A DNA stretch of 16,000 nt from Campylobacteraceae bacterium (GCA_026985495.1 JALSQJ010000049.1:1-16000), one strand, 5' to 3'. Positions 7,035-14,169 are shown, numbered from the stretch's first letter. The notes: generated from the letters alone by a model not told the origin. Numbers and translations are program-made.

Positions 7035-7331
7035 CTATACCTCTTCCATTGTGGCTAATAGTGGAAATCCACTATTTTTTGCCAACTCTCTAACCTGATG
7101 TACCTTTGTCTCTGCAATTTCATAGGTAAAAATACCACAAGTCCCTTTTCCTGTTTTATGAATCTCAATCATAATAGCTTCAGCTTGAACCAAACTTTTA
7201 TGAAAAATACCCATTAAGATATCAACCACAAAATCCATTGTTGTGTAGTCATCATTATGTAAAAGTACCCTATATTTAGTAGGCTCATCTATAGCTAATA
7301 TCGACTCTACTTCTTCTTCTATTTTTGCCAA
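7035..7331 (-). CDS. clpS: ClpA adaptor protein ClpS
   Basis: A 98-residue adaptor that delivers N-degron substrates (N-terminal Leu, Phe, Tyr, Trp) to ClpA. The binding pocket is complete: 'LHNDDYTTMDFV' (24-35) gives N26, D27, D28 and the gatekeeper M32, and H58 in 'HKTGKGTCGIFTYEIAETK' matches E. coli H66. A flexible acidic N-terminus of about 17 residues precedes the core, as in the family. The start is TTG (7331-7329), 7 bases after AGAGGA; no in-frame ATG is available. An out-of-frame ATG 8 bases upstream encodes only six codons. First gene of the clpS-clpA-aat-tal unit, driven from the divergent region shared with bioD. Confidence 0.94.
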   Translation of the reverse strand: MAKIEEEVESILAIDEPTKYRVLLHNDDYTTMDFVVDILMGIFHKSLVQAEAIMIEIHKTGKGTCGIFTYEIAETKVHQVRELAKNSGFPLLATMEEV

Positions 7332-7366
7332 TGTTCCATCCTCTGTAATTTATAGAATTACTCTAT

Positions 7367-7372
7367 AGTATA
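7367..7372 (-). promoter_or_regulatory. Probable -10 element of the clpS-clpA-aat-tal operon
   Basis: On the minus strand TATACT is preceded by AATAAGC, giving the 13-mer AATAAGCTATACT that is identical to the ars operon promoter core at 671-683. It lies about 36 bases upstream of the clpS TTG. The -35 region holds no clear hexamer but is made of long A and T tracts, as expected for Campylobacterota promoters, which often lack a conserved -35. Confidence 0.5.
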
Positions 7373-7445
7373 GCTTATTTTTTTCAAAATTAAAAATTTT
7401 TTTTATAAAAAAATTTATTTTTAAACAGACATCTTTTGAAATTAG
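7373..7445. other. A/T-tract spacer in the clpS-bioD divergent region
   Basis: This stretch is almost pure A and T up to about 7424, with several runs of 5-8 A or T in both orientations. It encodes nothing that I can support. It probably serves as curved or UP-element-like DNA for the two back-to-back promoters of clpS and bioD. Confidence 0.4.
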
Positions 7446-7450
7446 TATGT

Positions 7451-7456
7451 TACACT
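7451..7456 (+). promoter_or_regulatory. Possible -10 element of bioD
   Basis: TACACT preceded by GT would place the transcription start near 7463, leaving a leader of roughly 18 bases with GGAG at 7470-7473. No good -35 is seen. TATGTT at 7446-7451 is an alternative. Confidence 0.35.
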
Positions 7457-7480
7457 TTCATCAAAACTTGGAGTTAAAAG

Positions 7481-8131
7481 ATGAAAACCATTTTTGTCAC
7501 AGCAACAAATACTAATATTGGAAAGAGTTATACCACGATAAAACTTATTGAGAGCTTCTCTAAAGCTGGAATTTCAGTTGGTGTTTGTAAACCGATAGAG
7601 ACAGGTGTAATCAATCAACCAGAAGATGCAAAACTACTTCTTGAAACTGTTCAGAAATATAATAGTAACTTTAAGATATTAACTCCAAAAGATATTACAG
7701 CCTACACCTTTAAACTTCCTGCTGCTCCTTTTTGTGCTGATACTAAAGCGACTATATCTATAGATAAAATAAAAGATAAAATAGAAGAGCTATCAAAACT
7801 ATGTGACCTTCTCATAGTAGAAGGAGCTGGAGGTCTTATGGTTCCTATTACCAAAAATTACAAGATGATAGATTTAGCCAAAGAGTTAAATGGCTCAACC
7901 CTTTTGGTAACCCCATCTAAACTTGGCTGTATCAACGACACCCTTTTAAGCATAGAAGCCTTAAAAAACCATAAGATTGATTTTGATTGGTGTGTGAATC
8001 TTTTTGAAGATAAAGAGAGCTTCAATGAGGTTACCAAACCATATTATGATGCTGTTTTTGAGAAGTGGTGGTATTTAGATGAAGAAGTAGAAGCTTTTAT
8101 AAATCTAATGTCAACCACTCTAAAACATTAG
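7481..8131 (+). CDS. bioD: ATP-dependent dethiobiotin synthetase
   Basis: A 216-residue cytosolic enzyme of biotin synthesis that closes the ureido ring of 7,8-diaminopelargonate with CO2 and ATP. Seen: an N-terminal nucleotide-binding stretch 'FVTATNTNIGKS' (5-16) with K15, 'VCKPIETG' (35-42) with K37 at the same number as the E. coli catalytic lysine, 'AAPFCAD' (81-87), and 'IVEGAGGLMVPI' (112-123). The usual T-D-T of the P-loop is N10-T11-N12 here and the usual Thr after the Lys is Ser, mild departures from consensus. GGAG lies 7 bases before the ATG. No other bio gene is nearby. The last 35 bases overlap the 3' end of the convergent ATPase gene. Its length is close to the usual 220-230. 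Confidence 0.92.
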   Translation: MKTIFVTATNTNIGKSYTTIKLIESFSKAGISVGVCKPIETGVINQPEDAKLLLETVQKYNSNFKILTPKDITAYTFKLPAAPFCADTKATISIDKIKDKIEELSKLCDLLIVEGAGGLMVPITKNYKMIDLAKELNGSTLLVTPSKLGCINDTLLSIEALKNHKIDFDWCVNLFEDKESFNEVTKPYYDAVFEKWWYLDEEVEAFINLMSTTLKH

Positions 8132-9410
8132 TCACTTCAACCCCACCATTTAACAGCTCTGAAGTATCTTCACATAAAACAGTCAACTTCACATTTTTTA
8201 GATTTAGCTCATTAATTACTTTAGTAAAAGGGGCTAACTCTCTTTTTCGTGTTTTCTCATCTCTTAAACTCACAGTGACCTGTATTAGTTCAACAATCTC
8301 CCTATCTTTCTCAACCACAAAGTCACACTCTAAATCACCCTTTGTTTTATAATAGTAAACCTTATAGCCTCGCCGTAACAACTCCAATAAAACAACAGTT
8401 TCCAAATCTTGCCCTTTTGTTTTAACACTAGGAACTCTAAGTAGATTAGATAATCCTAAATCTATAGAGTAGTATTTTCTAGCATTAGCTTGTTGCTTTT
8501 TAAGTGAATAATCAAACTTATTAATCGCTAAAATCATATAGGCTTTTTCCAAATACTCCATATAATCTCTAGCCATATCATAAGAGATAGAAAAAGAGTT
8601 TTTGAGCTTGTTAATAGTATGATAGGTTGCTGTATTAGAGAGTAAAAAAGCTGATAAATCTTCTAAAATTTTGAAATTTTTGAGTTTAAAACGTGCCACA
8701 ATATCTTTGAGAAGTATAGAGTTAAAATAACCCTCTATTAACTCTTTTTGCATACTCTTATCAGAATAGTACTCTATGCTTTTAGGAAATCCTCCATCAT
8801 TAATAAATACTCTAAATTCACGATGGAGCAAGTGCTTTTGGCTAATCAACTCCATTCTATTTTTTATCTCTACATCTTTAAACAACAAAAACTCTTTAAA
8901 ACTCAAAGGGTAAACATCTACAGAGATATAACGACCACTTAAAGCTGTACCTATCTCGCTACTTAACATTGAAGAGTTAGAACCTGTCACATAAATATGT
9001 GATTTTTTTAGTTCATACTCCGTATTGACCCACTTCTCCCAATGCTCAATATTTTGCACTTCATCTAAAAAGATATAGGGTTTAGCTGACGGATTAACAA
9101 ACTCCATATAGGTATCTTTAATAAGTCCTAAAAGCTCAACACCCAAATAACCAATAAGCCGAACATCTTCAAAATTTACAAAAAGAAGTTGCTCTTTTGC
9201 CACACCAGAAGCCACAAGTCGTTTCATCTCATTAATAAGTAAGGTAGATTTACCACAACGTCGAACCCCTTTAATCACAAGTACTTCATCTATTTGACTT
9301 AATCGTTCTATATCTTTTTCATAACTTTTTCTTGCTATAGTTTTAGGAAATTCTCTATTCCAATAGTTCCAATCTAGTAGTATCTCAAAAAGTTTATTTT
9401 TAGTTAGCAC
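8097..9410 (-). CDS. AAA-family ATPase with C-terminal DUF4143 domain
   Basis: A 437-residue protein of the widespread AAA_14/DUF4143 group of unknown function. Residues about 40-170 form the ATPase: Walker A 'GVRRCGKS' (48-55), Walker B 'YIFLDEVQ' with D116/E117, a sensor-like 'VTGSNSSML' (141-149), and 'SGRYISVDVYPLSFKEFL' (158-175). The C-terminal part carries a restriction-endonuclease-like pattern: Glu in 'LETVVLLELLRRG', then 'GDLECDFVV', then 'IVELIQVT', the E...D...(E/Q)xx arrangement typical of DUF4143. Nuclease activity is not established for the family. The start is GTG, with AAGGAG 4 bases upstream. It is a single gene with its own palindromic promoter region, convergent on bioD. 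Such genes are often accessory and patchily distributed, and some are discussed as toxin- or defence-like, but nothing here proves a role. Confidence 0.85.
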   Translation of the reverse strand: MLTKNKLFEILLDWNYWNREFPKTIARKSYEKDIERLSQIDEVLVIKGVRRCGKSTLLINEMKRLVASGVAKEQLLFVNFEDVRLIGYLGVELLGLIKDTYMEFVNPSAKPYIFLDEVQNIEHWEKWVNTEYELKKSHIYVTGSNSSMLSSEIGTALSGRYISVDVYPLSFKEFLLFKDVEIKNRMELISQKHLLHREFRVFINDGGFPKSIEYYSDKSMQKELIEGYFNSILLKDIVARFKLKNFKILEDLSAFLLSNTATYHTINKLKNSFSISYDMARDYMEYLEKAYMILAINKFDYSLKKQQANARKYYSIDLGLSNLLRVPSVKTKGQDLETVVLLELLRRGYKVYYYKTKGDLECDFVVEKDREIVELIQVTVSLRDEKTRKRELAPFTKVINELNLKNVKLTVLCEDTSELLNGGVEVTNVLEWLTLDL

Positions 9411-9419
9411 AACTCTCCT

Positions 9420-9451
9420 TTTTATGATATATAATGTATTATATCATAAAA
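9420..9451. promoter_or_regulatory. 12-8-12 palindrome over the ATPase promoter
   Basis: Arms TTTTATGATATA (9420-9431) and TATATCATAAAA (9440-9451) are exact reverse complements around an 8-base centre. On the minus strand a TATAAT (9443-9438) sits inside it, placing transcription start near 9431, about 20 bases before the GTG start of the ATPase. A dimeric regulator bound here would cover the -10 region and start site. The left arm adjoins the ATPase ribosome binding site, so an RNA hairpin is also possible if transcription starts further upstream. Confidence 0.55.
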
Positions 9452-9540
9452 TTATAGTTTATAAAGTGTAATTTTTTTATTTAAAGTAGTAACTAAAGAG
9501 AGACTGCAATAGCCATAACAATCTCTAAACAGATAAAAAG

Positions 9541-9546
9541 TATAAT
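9541..9546 (+). promoter_or_regulatory. Possible -10 element of the two-component operon
   Basis: TATAAT preceded by AAAAAG lies 85 bases before the response regulator start codon. No convincing -35 is present at 16-18 bases. It would leave an untranslated leader of about 80 bases. I see no known riboswitch in that leader. The regulator ATG itself has TTGGAG at 9618-9623. Confidence 0.35.
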
Positions 9547-9631
9547 AGACTTCTTACATAATCCTATAAATAATATATTCAAAATATAGAGTAATGCAAG
9601 AAACCTAATAAGTAAACTTGGAGCATATCTC

Positions 9632-10288
9632 ATGAAAATACTACTGCTAGAAGATGACCCACTACTCTCAAAAATTTTAACCAAACATCTCTCTTTACAT
9701 TACAATGTCACTCCTGTTTATGATGGGGATTCAGCTTTAGAGAGCGTTGAAGAAGAGAAATTTGACCTGCTAATTTTAGACTCTAATGTTCCAGGTATTA
9801 CTGGACTTGAACTTATTAAAGAGTTACGAGAGTATAATGACACTACTCCTATTATTATGATAACAGCTTACCAAGATACCATTCACCTTAAAAAAGCATT
9901 TACAAATGGGTGCAATGACTACATTAAAAAGCCTTTTGAACTTGACGAACTTGATATGCGTATAGACAACATTAATCGAACCTTTAACATAGAGCAGAAT
10001 CTACCCATTCAAATAGGTGAAAAAACCTTTTTTGATGCATACAAAAATAGAATTATAAAAGATGATAAGATATTCTCTTTAGCAAAAAAGGAGTCTGAAC
10101 TACTTAACTATCTAGTGACTAATCGTAAACGTACCATATCAAAAGAGGAGCTCACTCAAAATTTGTGGACGTATGAGACTATGCCAAGTGATGCAACACT
10201 ACGTGTCTATATTCGAAATCTTCGTGCTTTAATTGGAAAAGAGAGCATTGAGACCATTCGAGGAATGGGGTACTGCTTTGTATCATAA
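9632..10288 (+). CDS. OmpR/PhoB-family response regulator
   Basis: A 218-residue DNA-binding response regulator. Receiver domain about 1-115: acidic pair D8/D9 in 'LLLEDDP', phospho-acceptor D50 in 'LLILDSNVPG', T78 in 'MITAY', and K100-P101 in 'IKKPFELDEL'. The C-terminal winged helix (about 128-218) ends in the OmpR-type 'LRVYIRNLRALIGKESIETIRGMGYCF'. All residues needed for phosphorelay are present. The ATG follows TTGGAG at a spacing of 8 bases. The histidine kinase gene follows directly, and the stop codon overlaps a candidate kinase start (TAATG). The pair cannot be matched to a named system from sequence alone, so the stimulus and targets are unknown. Confidence 0.93.
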   Translation: MKILLLEDDPLLSKILTKHLSLHYNVTPVYDGDSALESVEEEKFDLLILDSNVPGITGLELIKELREYNDTTPIIMITAYQDTIHLKKAFTNGCNDYIKKPFELDELDMRIDNINRTFNIEQNLPIQIGEKTFFDAYKNRIIKDDKIFSLAKKESELLNYLVTNRKRTISKEELTQNLWTYETMPSDATLRVYIRNLRALIGKESIETIRGMGYCFVS

Positions 10289-11429
10289 TGAAAAACGTGC
10301 CTTAATAAGCTTTCTACTCATATATATCTCCTCCTCCATACTGATGCTAGGAACCATTGGTTACCTTTACTACAAAGAGAAGATAAAATCTATTGACCGT
10401 ATGTGTGGTGTTACTATGGAAAATACTGCCATGCAGATAAAAGTAAAACTGATAAAAGATGAAAATATTCAAAGCTTTTTTCAGCAAGATGCTACTGTTA
10501 AGGTTGGACTTTTTAACAGAAATAAAACTATTATTAAGTCAAACTTAACCAATAAGCATATTGATTTTGAACAGATTAATTATAATAATCTTAGTTCTGC
10601 TTTTTTTATTATGGAACTCTCTACTCCAATTAGAAACATTGAGTATATTGTTATTGAAGACTCCAAACTCTCTGAAAATATGGAGAACCTAAAAGCCTCT
10701 ATCTTCATAATGCTTACTATTGCTTCATTTTTTATTACACTTATAGGCTATCTGCTAAGTCGGCTACTCCTTAAACCTGTTAAAGAGAATTTTGCCATTT
10801 TGAGTCGTTTTATGAAAGACTCTGCCCATGAACTCAATACCCCCGTAACAGCACTTATGATGTCAGCAAACTATCTTAAAAATAAGTATGACCAAGAGAT
10901 GGTAGAGCATATGCTCATGAGTTCAAAGATGATTTCCGAAACCTACAACTCAATATCCTATTTAGCTTTTCATGATTTAGATGTTGAAGTAAAAGAGAGA
11001 TTCGATTTTTGTAAACTTACCTATGAGTCAATTAAATACTTTAAAGAGATTGCTGCTAATAAAAACATTACTATCAATGCCCAACTTAATACGCTACAAC
11101 TCTATATGGATAAAAATGCTGCTAAAAAATTGGTTAACAACCTTATTTCAAATGCCATTAAATACTCTTTACCAAACAAGAGTATAGAGATTACATTAGA
11201 AGAGAGTATCTTTACGATAAAAGATGAGGGAATAGGTATTAGTAAAGAAAATCAAAAAAAGATTTTTAAACGCTATAAACGTGTCAAACAGAAAGGAACA
11301 GGTGGTTTTGGTATAGGATTAGATATTGTCATGGGTATCTGTCGTTCTAACAATATTAAAATTTCTCTTGAATCTGAAGAGGGGAAAGGGGCTCTTTTTA
11401 TTTTAGAATTTCCTAAAAATCATAAGTAA
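10278..11429 (+). CDS. Sensor histidine kinase, partner of the upstream response regulator
   Basis: A membrane-bound kinase of 383 residues if read from the TTG at 10278, which has GGGG 7 bases upstream. Using that numbering: first membrane segment about 8-32, a roughly 105-residue periplasmic sensor region with no recognisable fold, second membrane segment about 140-165, then almost directly the H-box 'DSAHELNTPV' with H184, so there is no room for a HAMP domain. The catalytic part has the N-box 'NNLISNAIKYS', the G1 box 'KDEGIGIS' and the G2 box 'GTGGFGIGLDIV'. The start is uncertain. An ATG overlapping the regulator stop (10288) opens a dead frame of five codons, but one extra A in the following five-A run would give Met-Lys-Lys-Arg-Ala-Leu joined to the kinase frame. 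A longer reading from the TTG at 10233 would overlap the regulator by 56 bases and is unlikely. Confidence 0.85.
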   Translation: MYHNEKRALISFLLIYISSSILMLGTIGYLYYKEKIKSIDRMCGVTMENTAMQIKVKLIKDENIQSFFQQDATVKVGLFNRNKTIIKSNLTNKHIDFEQINYNNLSSAFFIMELSTPIRNIEYIVIEDSKLSENMENLKASIFIMLTIASFFITLIGYLLSRLLLKPVKENFAILSRFMKDSAHELNTPVTALMMSANYLKNKYDQEMVEHMLMSSKMISETYNSISYLAFHDLDVEVKERFDFCKLTYESIKYFKEIAANKNITINAQLNTLQLYMDKNAAKKLVNNLISNAIKYSLPNKSIEITLEESIFTIKDEGIGISKENQKKIFKRYKRVKQKGTGGFGIGLDIVMGICRSNNIKISLESEEGKGALFILEFPKNHK

Positions 11430-11448
11430 CTGACTACAATAAAAAATC

Positions 11449-11468
11449 TAATGGGCATTTGCCCATTA
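11449..11468 (-). terminator. Intrinsic terminator at the end of the spc operon
   Basis: TAATGGGC (11449-11456) and GCCCATTA (11461-11468) form a perfect 8-bp stem with a four-base loop. For the minus strand the hairpin is followed by GA and then TTTTTT (the A-run at 11441-11446), the normal order for a Rho-independent terminator placed 10 bases after the infA stop. For the plus strand the hairpin is followed by AAATTT only, so it may serve the kinase gene weakly. Confidence 0.8.
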
Positions 11469-11477
11469 AATTTAACT

Positions 11478-11696
11478 CTATTTATATCTAAAAGTAATAC
11501 GACCCTTATCAAGACTGTATGGTGTTAACTCAACTTTTACAGTATCACCAGGTAAAATCTTAATGTAGTGCATTCTCATTTTTCCTGCAATATGACATAA
11601 AATAATATGTCCATTGTCAAGTTCCACTCTAAATGTTGCATTTGGCAATGCTTCAACTACTTTTCCATCTATCTCTATTACATCATCTTTAGCCAT
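11478..11696 (-). CDS. infA: Translation initiation factor IF-1
   Basis: A 72-residue S1-like OB-fold protein that binds the ribosomal A site during initiation. The whole chain follows the family: '[26 protein letters not shown]' at the start, '[24 protein letters not shown]' (28-51) in the middle and '[18 protein letters not shown]' at the end. The length is exactly typical. AAGGAG lies 7 bases before the ATG. It is the last gene of the spc unit, 47 bases after map, and a terminator follows at once, so rpmJ and rpsM do not continue the operon here. Confidence 0.97.
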   Translation of the reverse strand: MAKDDVIEIDGKVVEALPNATFRVELDNGHIILCHIAGKMRMHYIKILPGDTVKVELTPYSLDKGRITFRYK

Positions 11697-11743
11697 CTAT
11701 TTCTCCTTTAAATGAATCTATTTTAGTTTTACTGTTCAACTGT

Positions 11744-12517
11744 TTACAAATTATGAGTTGGTTCAGCATTGGTTAAAATAACTGCTTTACCATTCACAAC
11801 TGCTACCGTATGTTCATAGTGAGATGAACGAAGACCATCTTCACTAACCACTGACCATCTATCTTCCAAAATAACAGGTTCGTTACTCTTTTGACAAACC
11901 ATCGGTTCTAAACAGAAAACCATACCATTTTTAATCTTTGGACCTTGGTTTGGTTTTCCATCTACATAATTAGGAATATTTGGTTCCTCATGAGGTTTTT
12001 TTCCAATTCCATGACCACAAAAATCTCTTAAAGGAACGTAACCACGCTCTATTATAAAATCTTCTAAAAGTTTAGATAACTCTTTAAAACGCATACCTAC
12101 TCGAATATTCTCTATAGCATGATAGAGTGCATCTTTAGCACACGCAATTAAAGCTTCATCCTCTTTAGATATCTCTCCAATAGGCATAGTTATTGCTGCA
12201 TCTCCAAAGTAATCATCTATCTTAGTACCTAAATCTAGTCCTAAAATATCACCTTTTTGAACTCTGTAATCTGTAGGAATACCATGAATACAAACTTCAT
12301 TAAGAGAAGTACAAACTGAAGAAGGAAAACCATAAAGACCCTTAAAAGAAGGCTCGGCACCATGTTCACGAATAAACGCTTCACCCATAGCATCAATCTC
12401 TTTTAGACTCATTCCAACAGTAACATTTTCTTGGAGGTATTTAAGTGTTTTTCCAACAATCTCACCAGCTTTTGCAAGTTTGGTGAGTTCGTTAGGTTTA
12501 CGAAGTGCAATAGCCAT
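11744..12517 (-). CDS. map: Methionine aminopeptidase, type I
   Basis: A 257-residue dinuclear metalloprotease that removes the initiator methionine from nascent proteins. All metal and catalytic residues are in place: D95 ('GLDLGTKI'), D106 ('FGDAAIT'), H169 ('CGHGIGKKPHEEP'), E204 ('FCLEPM') and E235 ('YEHTVAV'), plus H78 at the position of E. coli H79. There is no N-terminal zinc-finger extension, so it is the plain type Ia form. Its ATG overlaps the secY stop codon by one base (TAATG on the minus strand), showing translational coupling. The order secY-map-infA without adk is usual in this phylum, as far as I recall. Confidence 0.97.
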   Translation of the reverse strand: MAIALRKPNELTKLAKAGEIVGKTLKYLQENVTVGMSLKEIDAMGEAFIREHGAEPSFKGLYGFPSSVCTSLNEVCIHGIPTDYRVQKGDILGLDLGTKIDDYFGDAAITMPIGEISKEDEALIACAKDALYHAIENIRVGMRFKELSKLLEDFIIERGYVPLRDFCGHGIGKKPHEEPNIPNYVDGKPNQGPKIKNGMVFCLEPMVCQKSNEPVILEDRWSVVSEDGLRSSHYEHTVAVVNGKAVILTNAEPTHNL

Positions 12518-13758
12518 TATAGACCCACTGCACCTAAAGTTTCATATTTGTTCATATATATTTGTGCTTCAATTTTTCTCATTGTATCAAGGGCAACTTG
12601 AACAATAATAAGTACTGCAACCCCACCAAAGTAGAATGCTGCACCCATTGAGTTAATCAATATGAATGGTAAAGTTGAAATAAGTGCTAAATACAATGCA
12701 CCTGAACCTGTTAATCGACTTGCAACTTCATTGATAAACTCTTTAGTATGCTCCCCTGGTCTAACACCAGGAATGAAACCACCTTGACGTTTTAAGTTAT
12801 CTGCAATATCTTTTGCATTAAATACAATTGATGAATAGAAGAATGCAAAGAAAATAACCAAAATAAATGTTGCAATATTAAATGCTATACCACCTGGTGC
12901 GAATGCATCTGCAACCATCTTAGCATACTCATTTTCAGAGTGACCTAAAATAGTAATAGGGAACATCAATACAGCAGAAGCAAAAATTGCTGGAATAACA
13001 CCTGCGAGGTTTACTTTAATTGGGATATAGTTCATTACTCTTTTGTCTTGGTTTTGCATAATTGTCTTTCTTGAGTAAGAGATAGGAACCCTACGCTCAC
13101 CAAGCTCAACATAGATAATCACAAAAATAGTCGCAAAAATAATTGCTAAAATAGCCAATACTGCTAAAAATGATAATGCTCCTGTATTTACCGATGTCAT
13201 TGTATTTGATATAGCTGCGGGGATACCTGAAACAATACCAGCAAAAATGATAAGTGAGATACCATTTCCAATACCACTTTGTGTAATACGCTCACCAATC
13301 CACATAAGCAACATAGTACCAGTCAACATAGAGAATGTTGTAATAATTGTAAATGTTATTGGGTCAATAAGTACAGCACCCTGCATACTTTGAAGTCCAA
13401 CAGATACACCAAATGCTTGAACAAGTGTAATTACAATAGTTCCATAACGAATGATTTGCATATATTTAGGCATACCATCACGCTCTTTTTTCATTTGACC
13501 AATAGCAGGGAAAGTAGCAGCAAGAAGTTCCATTACAATAGAGGCTGTAATGTAAGGCATAATTCCTAGTGAGATAATGGAGAACCGTTGAATAGCACCA
13601 CCAGAGAACATGTTCATCATGTCCCCTGCACCATTTCCATTAAAGAAAGAGGCAATAACGGCAGTATCAACACCAGGAACTGGTACGTATGCTAAAACTC
13701 TGTAGGCAAATAGAAATCCAAAAGTAATCAGTATTTTCTGAGTTAAAGCATTACTCAT
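12517..13758 (-). CDS. secY: Protein translocase subunit SecY
   Basis: A 413-residue core subunit of the SecYEG channel in the inner membrane. Ten hydrophobic membrane segments can be followed. Family markers include 'LAYVPVPGVDTAVI' (22-35) in and after segment 1, the plug region 'MFSGGAIQRFSIISLGIMPYITASI' (50-74), 'WIGERITQSGIGNGISLIIF' (153-172), the cytosolic loop 'ELGERRVPISYSRK' (218-231), and 'GFIPGVRPGEHTKEFI' (331-346) in the large cytosolic loop before segment 9. The length is somewhat shorter than E. coli SecY (443), as in other members of the phylum. The ATG begins two bases after the rplO stop and lacks a strong ribosome site, so coupling is likely. Confidence 0.97.
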   Translation of the reverse strand: MSNALTQKILITFGFLFAYRVLAYVPVPGVDTAVIASFFNGNGAGDMMNMFSGGAIQRFSIISLGIMPYITASIVMELLAATFPAIGQMKKERDGMPKYMQIIRYGTIVITLVQAFGVSVGLQSMQGAVLIDPITFTIITTFSMLTGTMLLMWIGERITQSGIGNGISLIIFAGIVSGIPAAISNTMTSVNTGALSFLAVLAILAIIFATIFVIIYVELGERRVPISYSRKTIMQNQDKRVMNYIPIKVNLAGVIPAIFASAVLMFPITILGHSENEYAKMVADAFAPGGIAFNIATFILVIFFAFFYSSIVFNAKDIADNLKRQGGFIPGVRPGEHTKEFINEVASRLTGSGALYLALISTLPFILINSMGAAFYFGGVAVLIIVQVALDTMRKIEAQIYMNKYETLGAVGL

Positions 13759-13760
13759 GG

Positions 13761-14159
13761 TTAGTTACCACTCGTTGTAACAGCTTCATCTTTGATTTTA
13801 GATGCCAACTCTTTAGCACCTGTACCAATAAGTTTTACTTTTGTTACAGCTTTTTGAAGTTTATATACAGACTTAATTGTCTCCATAGTAATTTCATCAA
13901 GCTCTGCTACTGCTCTGTTTTTATCTACATTAATTGAGTGAGGCTTAATGACTCTTGAAGAGAAACCAATTTTTGGTAATCTTCTATAGAGTGGCATTTG
14001 ACCACCTTCAAAACCTCTCTTTGCTGAATAACCAGTTCTTGACTTCTGACCTTTGTTACCACGTCCAGCTGTTTTACCTGTTCCAGAACCTTGACCACGA
14101 CCAACACGTTTTCTATTACGTGTTGAACCTGGTGCTGGTTGTAAATTATGTAAACCCAT
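13761..14159 (-). CDS. rplO: 50S ribosomal protein L15
   Basis: A 132-residue large-subunit protein. The Gly/Arg/Lys-rich N-terminal extension '[28 protein letters not shown]' (11-38) that threads into 23S rRNA is diagnostic, followed by '[18 protein letters not shown]' (49-66). The C-terminal globular part ends about 10 residues short of E. coli L15 (144), which is within the family range. AAGGGGG precedes the ATG. It follows rpsE by only 10 bases, so rpmD (L30), which normally sits between them in many bacteria, is absent. Confidence 0.96.
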   Translation of the reverse strand: MGLHNLQPAPGSTRNRKRVGRGQGSGTGKTAGRGNKGQKSRTGYSAKRGFEGGQMPLYRRLPKIGFSSRVIKPHSINVDKNRAVAELDEITMETIKSVYKLQKAVTKVKLIGTGAKELASKIKDEAVTTSGN

Positions 14160-14169
14160 ATCTACCCCC

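Noticed and set aside
7320..7339. Six-codon frame from an ATG just before clpS, as a leader peptide
   Set aside because: Its ATG directly abuts the purine-rich ribosome site with no spacing, so it is unlikely to be translated; that site fits the clpS TTG instead.
7378..7425. Poly-T and poly-A tracts as a terminator
   Set aside because: No GC stem accompanies them and they lie between two divergent gene starts, so a promoter role is more likely.
9493..9684. 63-codon version of the antisense membrane peptide starting at TTG 9684
   Set aside because: The extra N-terminal Ser-rich stretch is only the reverse strand of the conserved receiver-domain start; if anything is real it is the 46-codon form.
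10233..10277. Upstream TTG start for the kinase
   Set aside because: Would add 15 residues encoded by the conserved last codons of the response regulator in another frame; the TTG at 10278 or an A-tract indel at the overlapping ATG explains the junction better.
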